Shown here: positions 55,131-64,000 of the stretch, piece after piece
Layout: the number at the start of each line of letters is the position of its first letter
Position numbering within the stretch: the stretch's first letter is position 1
Assembly (NCBI GenBank): GCA_024642205.1
Contig: JAHEBQ010000006.1
Location: 12,283-76,282, forward strand
DNA length: 64,000 nt
Direction of reading: 5' to 3'
DNA from: Planctomycetaceae bacterium
GTDB taxonomy: Bacteria; Planctomycetota; Planctomycetia; Pirellulales; Pirellulaceae
Notes under the pieces: model-generated
The model's database searches: none
Seen by the model: only the letters and a program-made list of their open reading frames with translations
What the model was told of the DNA's origin: nothing
Translations under genes and position numbers: made by a program

Positions 55131-58100
55131 CTAGTTGCCGTCAATTTTTTTGAGTGTCTCAAGCTGTTTGCGTGCTTCGGGAGCAAGTCGATCGTCGTTG
55201 TAGTTTTCCAACAGGTATTCGAACTGTCGAATCGCTTCGCCGACCAGTTTGGGTTTCTGGTCAGCCGGTGCGCCTTCGACTTGAACAAAATTGCAACGAG
55301 CCGCTTCATAGATCGCATAGGCTTGCCAGGGCTTTACATCATCGGCAGCTTGCGGGCCGCCGAATCCGAAATACACAAGCTTGAATTCGTTGACCGCGTC
55401 GTCGAATTGCTTGTTTTTGAAATAGGTGTCACCAATCATGCAATGTGCGCGGGCTCCGGTCTTGCCGAGATTCTCAGCTGCCTTGCGGTAGTACTCCAGG
55501 GCCGGTTCGGGTTGGTTCAGTCCGCCATAGGCGGTTCCCATTTCGAGCCAGGCATCCTGTTTGAAACTGATGTCGGCGTCGGATTCTTCAAATCCCCTGG
55601 CTAACTCGATCGCCTCATTGTACTTTTTGAGCTTGTTGGCGCTCTGTGCCCCGTGCAGCATGGTAAGCCATTTGATTTTCGAATCGATTTGATTTGCTGC
55701 ATCAACGATTGGTTTGGCTGCCGTGTACGCCTGGAAGGCCTCTGCGTAATTCTTCAACCGATACTGTGATTCGGCGACCATGAACATTCCGTCAGCAAAC
55801 AGTTCGCCATCGGGAAACAATTTGACTTGATTTGCAAATCCATCATGGGCTTGCTGGAACTGGTCCTGCTTGTAATGGGCCCAAGCCAATTTGTAGGCGG
55901 CTTTTTCTCGGATGCTGTCCTCCGTTTTCGAGTCGACGCACAGCCTGTACGCCGCGATCGCCTTGTCAAAATCGTCCTGGTTATAAGCTGCTGAGCCGAC
56001 GTGAAAGTTCGCTTCGGCCGCCAGCGGGCTTTCCGGTTTATCCGTCGCAATTTTGGTGAAGAATTCCATCGCCAGGTCCTCCTGGTTGAGCGAACGATAC
56101 GCCCAGGCCAGTTCGTAGAAATAGCGGTCGATTCTGGGTGATTCCGCGGATTCGGCGATAAGTGTTTTGAACGTCGCGACCGCATCGCTCCAGTTCTTGA
56201 CATCGATTTGAGCCAATCCGAGTTCGTAGAGCGCATTGGTTCGAGATTCGCCTTGCGGATCGGAACTCAGGTACTCCTTCAAATCGGTGATCGAAGCCTC
56301 CACGTTACCGGTTTTTCGACGTGAAGCTCCCCGTCCGATTTTCGCTCGCTGGGCCAACTCGTGTCCGGGAAACGTATTGATCAACGTTGAAAATAACGCG
56401 TCGGACTCTTTGTAGTTTTTGAGTTCCAGTTGGCAATACGCTGCGTTGTACAGTGAATATGGCGCGAATTTCGAGTTGCTGTATTTTTCATTGATGAGAT
56501 CGAAGTGTTTGAGTGCGTCCTCGAATTTGTCGGCATCGTAGGCGTGTTCGCCCAAGTAGTAATGCAGGTCGCTGAGGAGCGGCGATTCGGGAAAGCCGTT
56601 GACCAGGTTTTCAGCCGTCTTGTTGGCCGCATCGGTTTGATCGGATGCCAATTGGGAGCGACAGAGAGTGACCAGGGTTTCTTCCGTTCGTTTCCATTGG
56701 TTGTTCCTGGCGTAAGAATCGGACAGTGACTGGGCCGCCGCGGAAAACTCCTTGAGTTGAAACTGGCTGGAACCGATCCAGAACATCGCTTCCGAATACG
56801 CGTCACCGTCGTCTGCGACCGAATCCAGCAACGGGTTCAGTTTGGCGATCGTCGAGTCGTAGTCTTTATTCATGTAGGTCGCCAGGCCCTCGCGAATCTG
56901 CCAGCGCGTTCGATGTTTGTGATCGAGGAATCTGGATATCAACGATTCGAAGACCTTGGCGGCCTCGGCAGGCTGATCATTCAGAAGATACGATTCGGCT
57001 TTGACTTCCAGTGTGTCAGCCAGAAAATCACTGTCGGCGTATTTGGTTTCAAATCGAGTCGCTGTCTCGATTGCGGTTTTGAAATCGTTGATGTCCAGCG
57101 ACGTGAAGGCGGAACTATGGAGCGCCGAGGGGGCGAGCGGGTGATCGGGATATTGCTCGGCAATCGTGTTGAACAGGTCGATCGACTCCTTTCGTTTCGC
57201 AGGAATCTCGAACGCCGCATCTGCCTGATCCATCAGGAGCGCAACCCAGACAGCATCCTTGGGCGTTTCGTTGATCGACTTCTCCAGTTGCCGGGTCGCA
57301 ACATCGTAGGCTGTTTGGGGTTCATTCGATTTCAAGTAAACGCCAGCCAGCCAATGCGCGGCGAGGGTCGCATTTTTCGGGTCGGTGGCGATGACCTTTT
57401 CCAGGACGGTTTTGGCCAAATCCGGTTTCCCGGCGTCGATGTAGTTGCGACCGGCGTTGGCGAGTGATTCGGCGGCCAGGGGCGATTGCGGATTCGCCGC
57501 GACTGCTTCAAACAGCCTGGCGGCCGATTCGAACTGCCCCAGTCGACGGGAGCAGAAGGCGAGTTCGTACCTGGCATCTTCTGCGATTTTGGCGAAGCCG
57601 GCATCCTTGGAGGATGGGTCCTGTTCAACGAGATCGGAAAGCAAGGATTGGGCGCGATTCAATTTTACGATTGCCGCGTCCTTGTTCCCCCCGTTTTCGT
57701 CGGCCGTCGCCAGGCGGATCAAGGTCGACCCCGTCCGGCCCTGGATCTCGTCCAGCAGGGGGCTGCTTTCGGCTTTCGCCTCGGTCAGGACTTTTTCAAA
57801 ATACTCAAGGGCTGTGGCGTACTGACCTAATTGGTCGTGCACGTCAGCGGTTGCGTAAAGCCCTTCAAGTTTGAACGTTTGCTTGGGGTAATCCAGCATT
57901 TTGGTATACGAAGCCAGCGCATTTTCACGCTGACCAAGTTCCTCAAAGGCACCTCCCTGGAAATAGCAGACCTGGTCAGCGTCGGCAAAATCGGCGTATT
58001 CCTTAAGCAGATTGGCAAAGGTCTGGGTTGCGGTGGTCAGGAGCTGATTCGCCTCCTCGGATTTGGACTCCTGCTTCAGTTGCTGTCCGCGGCGGAACTG

Positions 58101-58550
58101 GGCGAACCCGAGGTATAGATTGGCTTGCGGTTTTTGTACGGCTTGATCATTCTCCAGTTTGGGCAATGACGATTTGAAATGGGCAATCGCTTTCTCAAAT
58201 TGATTGGATTGCAGATAACAGATGCCGGCGTTGTAATGCGCTTTTCCGGCCAACGACGAATCGGCATGCTGATTCAGGAGTTTCTCCCATTGCTCGGCGG
58301 CGAAGACATACTCCCCGTTGTTTTGAGCGACCGATGCCGTTTGGGCCATGTTCAAGGCAGCCGCTTCGTCCTGAAGATTGGCGGCCTGCAGATTGGGTGC
58401 CAGACCAGCGGGAGCCAGCGCGATGGCTGTCACCAACATCACCAGGACGGCGAACTGTCGTTTGCGAGGCAGGCGGTTGTTGCGGCGCTGGATCGACTCC
58501 GGGGACGAAGTGATTTTGATTTCAGGTCGTGTATTCTTGTTAAATGTCAT
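55131..58550 (-). CDS. Exported TPR-repeat protein of the Exb cluster
   Basis: 1139 residues; ATG 58550 has AGGAA five bases upstream. After a basic N-terminus and a signal or anchor helix (FAVLVMLVTAIALAPAGLAP) the whole protein is made of about 25 tetratricopeptide-type repeats (AHYNAGICYLQSNQFEKAI, ALYELGLAQIDVKNWSDAV, AYKLAWAHYKQDQFQQAHD). TPR arrays are protein-binding scaffolds; YbgF/CpoB, a TPR protein, works with the Tol system in proteobacteria. It is the first gene of the unit with exbB, exbD and the giant TonB-like protein, so a scaffold role for that machine is likely but inferred. Confidence 0.88.
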   Translation of the reverse strand: MTFNKNTRPEIKITSSPESIQRRNNRLPRKRQFAVLVMLVTAIALAPAGLAPNLQAANLQDEAAALNMAQTASVAQNNGEYVFAAEQWEKLLNQHADSSLAGKAHYNAGICYLQSNQFEKAIAHFKSSLPKLENDQAVQKPQANLYLGFAQFRRGQQLKQESKSEEANQLLTTATQTFANLLKEYADFADADQVCYFQGGAFEELGQRENALASYTKMLDYPKQTFKLEGLYATADVHDQLGQYATALEYFEKVLTEAKAESSPLLDEIQGRTGSTLIRLATADENGGNKDAAIVKLNRAQSLLSDLVEQDPSSKDAGFAKIAEDARYELAFCSRRLGQFESAARLFEAVAANPQSPLAAESLANAGRNYIDAGKPDLAKTVLEKVIATDPKNATLAAHWLAGVYLKSNEPQTAYDVATRQLEKSINETPKDAVWVALLMDQADAAFEIPAKRKESIDLFNTIAEQYPDHPLAPSALHSSAFTSLDINDFKTAIETATRFETKYADSDFLADTLEVKAESYLLNDQPAEAAKVFESLISRFLDHKHRTRWQIREGLATYMNKDYDSTIAKLNPLLDSVADDGDAYSEAMFWIGSSQFQLKEFSAAAQSLSDSYARNNQWKRTEETLVTLCRSQLASDQTDAANKTAENLVNGFPESPLLSDLHYYLGEHAYDADKFEDALKHFDLINEKYSNSKFAPYSLYNAAYCQLELKNYKESDALFSTLINTFPGHELAQRAKIGRGASRRKTGNVEASITDLKEYLSSDPQGESRTNALYELGLAQIDVKNWSDAVATFKTLIAESAESPRIDRYFYELAWAYRSLNQEDLAMEFFTKIATDKPESPLAAEANFHVGSAAYNQDDFDKAIAAYRLCVDSKTEDSIREKAAYKLAWAHYKQDQFQQAHDGFANQVKLFPDGELFADGMFMVAESQYRLKNYAEAFQAYTAAKPIVDAANQIDSKIKWLTMLHGAQSANKLKKYNEAIELARGFEESDADISFKQDAWLEMGTAYGGLNQPEPALEYYRKAAENLGKTGARAHCMIGDTYFKNKQFDDAVNEFKLVYFGFGGPQAADDVKPWQAYAIYEAARCNFVQVEGAPADQKPKLVGEAIRQFEYLLENYNDDRLAPEARKQLETLKKIDGN

Positions 58551-59408
58551 TGGGGTTCCTGGCGGTTGAAGGCCGCATTACTTCGTTGGCACTTGTCGAG
58601 TCAGCGGCCGGGAACCGCCGAATCGGATCCAGTCCGTCAGTCTGCAACTGGGAAAACTTGTTTCAACGGAATCGAAGCGGTCAATCTTGACCATTCAATC
58701 CACTTGAACGGGTTTCGCTGGTCCATCAACGGGATTCGTTTTTCCATCACGAATGGGAGGCCTGTCGTCGATGGCAGCCGTAAAATCGCCAGCGAAAGGT
58801 CGTCATTATCGCTCAAAAAATCTTACTTTCACAGGCAATTGGGAGTGGGCGAGGTTCGACGTTGGAAAAACGTCGAAGAATGGAAATGCCTTGGCGTGAA
58901 ATGTGTCCGACTAAATTCGTTGGGTCAAAAACGTAAGTGTAAACTAAAACCAATTCGATGCATCGAAAACCAGCCAGCAGTAGGAAAATCGTAGTGCTGT
59001 CGGAAAAACGAATGCTTCGGCTGAACAAAGCGTATACGAAAACGAACTGTCTTTGTTTGTGAAAATTGTGTTCGGGAATAATTCGTGCCGTTGATTCGAA
59101 GTTTTGCCTTCGATATCGGGGAAATTATTGGCAGTCCGCCCTGATTTGGCAGGGGTCCCTGACTGACCTCAGGATCCGCAAGACATGGAGTTCTGTGGAT
59201 CGGCCCCGGAAAAATGGCGATCCTTGAGAGATCGCAGGTGAAATAACGTGTACAATTCGGGCGATTCTTGTAAAATCAAAGGGTCTTTTCTCGACGCTTA
59301 ACTTGTTGGATTTCGCCGGTCTATATTCCCACCCATGGCCTCCAAATTCGACAGCTGGTGCTTTCACTTCCAAGCAAAAGTACGAACCAACCTGCCAAGG
59401 AGAACTCG
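58551..59408. other. Divergent intergenic region, no gene found
   Basis: About 860 bp between the Exb operon and the pseudopilin gene, expected to contain both promoters. No coding frame or RNA gene is supported. Confidence 0.45.
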
Positions 59409-61022
59409 ATGACATCCTCTCGAACCTGTCCCATCCTGATCTCGCGAGGCGGATTGACGCTAGTGGAAGTGATGATTGCGTTGACGATGACGTTGATTGT
59501 GCTGGGCGCGATGATGACCGCATTCCAGTTTGCGAGCCAGCAAATGCAAATGGGCCGCGGTGTCATGGAGATGGCCAATCGCCTGCGGGCCGCCGAAGAA
59601 CTGTTGCGCGACGATCTGAGTAATCTCACGATTGATCCTCGGCCCTATACAGATTCAACCAACCCCAATGGTTACTTTGAGATTGTTGAAGGACCCCTTC
59701 GAGATTTGAATTTTCCGTTGACTGCTTTTGACGCGTCCAATGACGGAGTTCTGGATGGAATTCTCGATAGCAACGGCAATTCTGTTCCCGATCCGATCGA
59801 TGTTGCAACCACCGGTGGCTTGGATTTGAATGCGAATTCTGTTGATGACCGGTTCGACTCAACCATGCCTGGCAATAGCTACAAAGGCGATTATGACGAT
59901 GTCTGGATGGGCACCGTTCGCAGCGAACAGCAGCCGTTTCGGGGCAGGTACATCGCGCCCAACGGAACCATAACGATTGGCGCCATCGACTACAGCAGCC
60001 TGGATCCAACGGCAGGCTTCGCAACCGACATGATTGAATCACCGTTAGCCGAGATTTGTTGGTGGACCGCCTATGTCGACGACAATGGAAATCGTACTGA
60101 TGATTTCGTTGGTGAGAGCATTAAAGTCTATCGGCGCGTGCTGTTGATTCGACCGGGTTTGAACTTGCCAACATTCGGCTCGTTTGCCGACGCGGCCTAT
60201 TACCTGGCGACGAATGATATTTCCGCCAGGGTCGAAACGTTCACCGATGGTTCGTCGAAGTACTATCGAGTCGTCGCCAACGATATCAAAGATCTGGCCA
60301 ATCGACAGAATCGTTTTTGCCATACGGCTGCTCCGAACGCATTCAATGCAAATTTTGGGTCATACCGTTACCTTCTGGATCGATCCGCTTTGTGGGCCTT
60401 GCGTTCGGCGGATTACGCAATCAACGGAGCCGTGGTCTTACCCCCGGATTACAATGGGAATGACATCATTTTGACAGATGTTGTTTCGTTTGACATGAAG
60501 GTCTTTTCACCCAATGCGGGCGTCGCAATCGACGGTGGTGTCACGGTTGAACCAGGTGATATTGGATTTGTAAATCTCAAAAATAACTCTCCAGGTAATG
60601 TGGCCGGACTTGGGGCTTTCGTCGACCTCGGGCACGTGGGTGGCGGATGGTTTGGTGGTTATGCCACAAGTCTCTCCCAGTTGACCTACCAGTATCGTTT
60701 GGATCTTTTTCCTGGTCCTCCTGTCGAGATAGTCGGATTGATGGAGACGGTTTACGACACGTGGACTCCAATGTATGAAAGCGATGGCCTGAATCAGGAC
60801 GGCGATAATGATGGGGGCTCACCCGCACAAGCACTGATCGATGAAGGAACCAACGGTTTCGATAATGGTGGTCCGGCTGCTCCGGACGATGATTCCGAAC
60901 GCGAGACCCGCCCCCCCTACCCGTTCCCGGTTCGAGGCCTCAAAGCGACGATTCGGTTGATTGAAAAGAACACCAAGCAAATCCATCAGTCGTCAGTCAT
61001 TCACAGCTACGTGCCCGAGTAA
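59409..61022 (+). CDS. Large pseudopilin-like protein (prepilin N-terminal motif)
   Basis: 537 residues; ATG 59409 has AAGGAG six bases upstream. The prepilin peptidase site is RGG|LTLVEVMIALTM, with Glu at position 5 of the mature protein and a hydrophobic helix (MIALTMTLIVLGAMMTAF). It is far longer than ordinary pseudopilins (150-250 residues), resembling PilW-like minor pilins. Around residues 110-160 are Asp/Asn-rich loops (DSNGNSVPDPID, DLNANSVDDRFD) that look like calcium-binding repeats, and another acidic cluster near the C-terminus. Role: minor pseudopilin of a type II secretion or type IV pilus system; the rest of the system is not in the window. Confidence 0.85.
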   Translation: MTSSRTCPILISRGGLTLVEVMIALTMTLIVLGAMMTAFQFASQQMQMGRGVMEMANRLRAAEELLRDDLSNLTIDPRPYTDSTNPNGYFEIVEGPLRDLNFPLTAFDASNDGVLDGILDSNGNSVPDPIDVATTGGLDLNANSVDDRFDSTMPGNSYKGDYDDVWMGTVRSEQQPFRGRYIAPNGTITIGAIDYSSLDPTAGFATDMIESPLAEICWWTAYVDDNGNRTDDFVGESIKVYRRVLLIRPGLNLPTFGSFADAAYYLATNDISARVETFTDGSSKYYRVVANDIKDLANRQNRFCHTAAPNAFNANFGSYRYLLDRSALWALRSADYAINGAVVLPPDYNGNDIILTDVVSFDMKVFSPNAGVAIDGGVTVEPGDIGFVNLKNNSPGNVAGLGAFVDLGHVGGGWFGGYATSLSQLTYQYRLDLFPGPPVEIVGLMETVYDTWTPMYESDGLNQDGDNDGGSPAQALIDEGTNGFDNGGPAAPDDDSERETRPPYPFPVRGLKATIRLIEKNTKQIHQSSVIHSYVPE

Positions 61023-61210
61023 GGGTTGACAGCCTCGAACGATTGGCAACTCCGCTGACACAGTGGACTTTGCGGAATACGGTTCATTCACCCGGACGCA
61101 GGATTCGAAGTTCGGTCTGTTCGTTCGCGTAGTGAATTCACCCGATCCTACGCTGGCGCGTCGGGCTGGTAATAACAAGGCCCCTTCTCTCGACACGGCG
61201 GTAGACCGTT

Positions 61211-61660
61211 TTGCCTGATATTCATTCCATACGTTTGCACGGTCCCTGGCAAGCTTCGGTGCTGGAGTGCCTGATATCCGAATCAAACATCGAACCTGGG
61301 CAACGTGTGAAAATACCGTCGAATTGGGGCGACTGGCTGGGCGATTCGTTTCGCGGCCGAGTCGCCTATGTTCGCAACTTCGGGCGTCCAACCGGCTTGG
61401 CGGCCGATCAGGTCGTTTGGCTGGTCGTCGAAGAAGTTGATTTCCGCGGGAGCATTTCTCTGAACGATCAGCACCTGGGCTATTTGCAACTGGGGGATCC
61501 GCCCTTGAAAATTGCGGTTGAATCGGAACTTCGCAAATCCAACCAGCTGCGGATCGAAGTCGAAATGCCGATCCGGTCAGATCGCGGCGATCGCCAAAAA
61601 CGTGCCGGCGGATTGACGGGAAGCGTCAGGCTCGAGATTGAAGATACGGCTGGCCTATAA
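61211..61660 (+). CDS. Small jelly-roll (glycoside hydrolase 2-type sugar-binding) protein
   Basis: 149 residues from a TTG start at 61211. The sequence follows the beta-galactosidase jelly-roll pattern: LHGPWQASV, then VAYVRNFGRPTGL, then VWLVVEEVDFRGSISLNDQHLG and LKIAVESELRKSNQLRIEV. No signal peptide or catalytic residues. It looks like a free-standing binding domain; the start codon is uncertain and the function unknown. Confidence 0.65.
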   Translation: MPDIHSIRLHGPWQASVLECLISESNIEPGQRVKIPSNWGDWLGDSFRGRVAYVRNFGRPTGLAADQVVWLVVEEVDFRGSISLNDQHLGYLQLGDPPLKIAVESELRKSNQLRIEVEMPIRSDRGDRQKRAGGLTGSVRLEIEDTAGL

Positions 61661-61773
61661 CTGAATGACTGGAAAATTGTCTCCAGAACTGGTGCTGTTC
61701 GAAGAATATTCTAGACTGGGTTCGAATCAAGATACCAGTTTCCTGCCGCGATCCTCACCGTCCCAGGCGCTCG

Positions 61774-62226
61774 ATGACCCAGATCTCCACAGAACGAAAA
61801 ACGGCCTATTACCTCGGAACCGGGATTGCTCTTCTGGGGCTGTTGTTGTTCCTTTCCGTTTTCGTTACCGCGGCGTTGAACTTCGGTAACTTTGACCATT
61901 TCGAGGCCCAGGTCAGGTCGTTTGGATTGAGAGCGTTTGGTGGAATTGTCCTGTTATTCGTGGGTTCCGCGATTCGGAATGTCGGCGCGCGAGGGCTGGC
62001 CGGTTCCGGCGTCTTGCTTGACCCCGAACAAGCGCGTGAGGATCTCAAACCGTTCAGCCACATGACGGGTGGAATGATCAGTGATACTCTCGACAAAGCC
62101 AACCTGGGTAAGCATCTCGGGGTTGGCGCGCGACCGGATCGGGTTGTCATGCTCAAGTGTCGCGAATGCGGTTTTCACAACGAGGAAAACTCCAAATTTT
62201 GTCAAGAATGCGGTTCCGAGGTTTAG
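61774..62226 (+). CDS. Two-helix membrane protein with C-terminal zinc ribbon
   Basis: 150 residues. Two membrane helices (ALLGLLLFLSVFVTAALNF, RAFGGIVLLFVGSAIRNVG) are followed by a soluble part ending in a zinc ribbon, CRECGFHNEENSKFCQECG, with two CxxC knuckles. This arrangement is common in planctomycete and actinobacterial proteins of unknown function. No partner gene is evident. Confidence 0.75.
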   Translation: MTQISTERKTAYYLGTGIALLGLLLFLSVFVTAALNFGNFDHFEAQVRSFGLRAFGGIVLLFVGSAIRNVGARGLAGSGVLLDPEQAREDLKPFSHMTGGMISDTLDKANLGKHLGVGARPDRVVMLKCRECGFHNEENSKFCQECGSEV

Positions 62227-62642
62227 CGCCCCATCCGTCGGCTGGTCCGCCGGGAACCGTCCGTTCCGCTCGATTGCGCACTGCTCCCTACGCCGAGAGA
62301 GTGTATCCCGACTTATAAGAAGACGGAAAAACGGAGACGGAACAGCTGGCATCGACAGATCATCAAGATACGGAGCCCCATGTGCCAAGTCCCATGAATC
62401 AGCGGCTTGGTAGACTTTGCCGATTAGGAAAAGTTGATTGATATTAACGGCAAATTAACGATTCTACCGGATTCTCCGGCGAATTTTGCACCATTGCCTC
62501 AAACATTCACAACGGTAATTGCGATGAATGGAGTATGCGTCGCTATGGAAATACCGATCGTAGCTTCCGGTAGTCTGATGCAGAAAACCTGGCTTGAACA
62601 ATCCAATCGTTTTCAACTAGCCCGTTATTGTGAAATCTTCGA
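62227..62642. other. Intergenic stretch upstream of the Wzz-like gene
   Basis: About 415 bp, slightly AT-richer around 62430-62500; probably holds the promoter of the polysaccharide gene. No supported gene. Confidence 0.4.
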
Positions 62643-64000
62643 ATGAATACCACTGATTCTCAATCCGATTCCAATCAAAGAATCGATCACGTTCTTTCGA
62701 CGCTCTCCAAGTACCGAACGCTCTGGATCGCGCCGGCCATCCTCGGAATGGTCTTGTCCATCGTTTACGTTGTCGCGCTTCGTTCTGAAACCTGGTCGGC
62801 CAAACAATCGCTAATCGTTCGAGACGACCTGTTGGGCCAGTCGTTCAAGCCTGGTCGATTCGATTCGATTGAGTCCATGAAATCCGCCCAGGAAACGATT
62901 CTGGAGATTTCCCGCAAACCTCAGGTTATCCATAATGCCCTGGAGCAACTGGGGCCGGAATCCAAACCCTGGTTTGGAATGAGAAACAAGGGATGGCCCA
63001 GTGAAGAAACCATCGAGCAGGTTCAAGGCTCAATCACGTTCAACGCGCCCAATGGTGCCGAATTCGGAAAGACCGAAGTCATCGTCTTGAATACCAAGGC
63101 ATCGACCCGGGATCGTTCGCGAAAGTTTATTGAGTTGTTACTGGACGAGATCATTGTCAAAGTCGACGAAGTTCGTTCGCTCCGGCTGCAAAGTATGGAA
63201 TCTGAACTGATTCAGGCACGCGATGCCGCCATGGCGGCGCTCGCCGAATCGAAATCCAGGCTGCAAGCGATGGATGCAAACCTGGGGTCCGATTTCGGAT
63301 CGATGTCATCGCTGGTTGATTCCCAGTCCAGTGACAACCCGATCAAGCGAGATATTTCCCAGATTCGACTCGAAAAAAGGGCGACGGAACAGGAACTGGA
63401 ATCGCTGAAGATCACGTTGTCCCAGGTAGTTTCGGCGAAGGAAAACCCGCAGCGAATCTTCACCACGTCCGCAGCGTTGATCAAGTCGTTGCCGGCACTG
63501 GACGATCTGAAAAAAGCGCTGATCAAGACACAAGGCGAGTTGGCGGTGATTGCCGGTCAATACGAACCCGCTCACCCCAGTTATCGCAAAGCCAAAAATT
63601 CGATCGAAGCGATGAAGCAGCAGATGTTCCTTGAACTTGATTCATCAATCGCCGGCTTGCAGGAAGATATAACGTTATCGGAAAACCGGATCGAGCGTTT
63701 GAACCAGGAAATGGCAGATCTGGACGAACGGCTGGCCAGCCTTGGTTCCAAGCGGGCTGACCTGATGACTTTGGTTGCCGAAGTTAATCAGCGCGCTGAA
63801 ATCGCCAACAACGCTCAATCGGATCTGTCCGAAATTCAGGGTCTGGCTCAGGCAAAAAACGCAGAACTGATTACGCGGGTCGATGAACCACAGGTCTCCA
63901 CTCGGCCAGATGGCTTGGGAAAGAAAGCGATCGTCCTGGCTTGTGGATTCGGCGGTCTGATGCTGGGTTTGGGGTTGGTCATGCTGATCGCGCCGACACT
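62643..64000 (+). CDS. Wzz/GumC-type polysaccharide chain-length protein, 5' part
   Basis: 452 residues visible, continuing past the window. ATG 62643; a short cytoplasmic N-terminus precedes the first membrane helix (LWIAPAILGMVLSIVYVVAL), then the Wzz domain (KQSLIVRDDLLGQSF). A long coiled-coil region follows (about 185-410, rich in Glu/Leu/Lys, with YEPAHPSYRKAK as a family landmark), and a second membrane helix begins near the edge (VLACGFGGLMLGLGLVMLI). GumC/Wzz proteins set chain length and assist export of exopolysaccharide, often with a BY-kinase domain or partner, which would lie beyond 64000. Confidence 0.88.
   Translation, partial: MNTTDSQSDSNQRIDHVLSTLSKYRTLWIAPAILGMVLSIVYVVALRSETWSAKQSLIVRDDLLGQSFKPGRFDSIESMKSAQETILEISRKPQVIHNALEQLGPESKPWFGMRNKGWPSEETIEQVQGSITFNAPNGAEFGKTEVIVLNTKASTRDRSRKFIELLLDEIIVKVDEVRSLRLQSMESELIQARDAAMAALAESKSRLQAMDANLGSDFGSMSSLVDSQSSDNPIKRDISQIRLEKRATEQELESLKITLSQVVSAKENPQRIFTTSAALIKSLPALDDLKKALIKTQGELAVIAGQYEPAHPSYRKAKNSIEAMKQQMFLELDSSIAGLQEDITLSENRIERLNQEMADLDERLASLGSKRADLMTLVAEVNQRAEIANNAQSDLSEIQGLAQAKNAELITRVDEPQVSTRPDGLGKKAIVLACGFGGLMLGLGLVMLIAPT

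Noticed and set aside
62434-62646. 70-codon gene before the Wzz-like protein
   Set aside because: No ribosome-binding site or motif; it overlaps the start of the Wzz-like gene.

Overview
The window looks like a chromosomal segment of a planctomycete, probably of the Pirellula/Rhodopirellula type. This is inferred from family content, not from a marker gene. The indicators are a DUF1549/DUF1553 protein with a planctomycete-type cytochrome c domain next to a Tat-exported DUF1501 protein, two formylglycine sulfatases, a protein with the Pirellula/Verrucomicrobium-type dehydrogenase and heme domains, an ECF sigma relic, a DUF1569 protein and many large exported hydrolases. Genes are loosely packed, with several stretches of 300-1000 bp that hold no convincing gene, and at least three decayed genes.

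Layout. 1-6.4 kb: 5' part of a NagB-like gene, a Tat-exported Gfo/Idh/MocA oxidoreductase, then an M28 metallopeptidase followed by an S9A oligopeptidase. The S9A frame has no usable start codon and opens at an A9 run inside the end of the M28 gene. 6.7-14.7 kb: a 1442-residue ceramidase/dehydrogenase/heme fusion, a DsrE-like lipoprotein, a sulfatase and a TraB-like anchored protein. 15.1-21.4 kb: an ACSM-type acyl-CoA synthetase directly behind a wrecked Glu/Leu dehydrogenase, then a coupled B12-radical SAM / serine hydrolase pair. 21.7-22.8 kb: selD, with an in-frame UGA at the catalytic position and a bacterial SECIS-like hairpin. 22.8-30 kb: a gene-poor kilobase, a truncated ECF sigma relic, a tandem sialate-esterase-like protein and a GC-richer transglutaminase-like/FGE-like protein.

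30-37.3 kb is an accessory stretch: the DUF1501/DUF1553 pair, a PAS-regulator relic, a Uma2 nuclease, a small two-gene nucleotidyltransferase operon and tRNA-Arg(UCU). It carries three copies of a palindromic repeat that resembles the 3' end of that tRNA. 37.4-44.2 kb: an esterase, a sulfatase plus 5-formyl-THF cyclo-ligase, small conserved proteins, and pdxA with a membrane protein. 44.3-48.2 kb: a ribose-type ABC sugar importer (lipoprotein, double ATPase, permease).

48.4-58.6 kb (minus strand) is the most interesting system: a TPR protein, ExbB/TolQ, ExbD/TolR and a 1632-residue protein. The large protein has a TonB-like SxxxH membrane helix, about 800 residues of disordered linker, an alpha/alpha-toroid (squalene-cyclase fold) domain and a transthyretin-like C-terminal domain. 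It fits the role of the TonB/TolA partner of a proton-driven envelope machine. 59.4-64 kb: a large pseudopilin, a jelly-roll protein, a zinc-ribbon membrane protein and the start of a Wzz/GumC-type polysaccharide chain-length protein.
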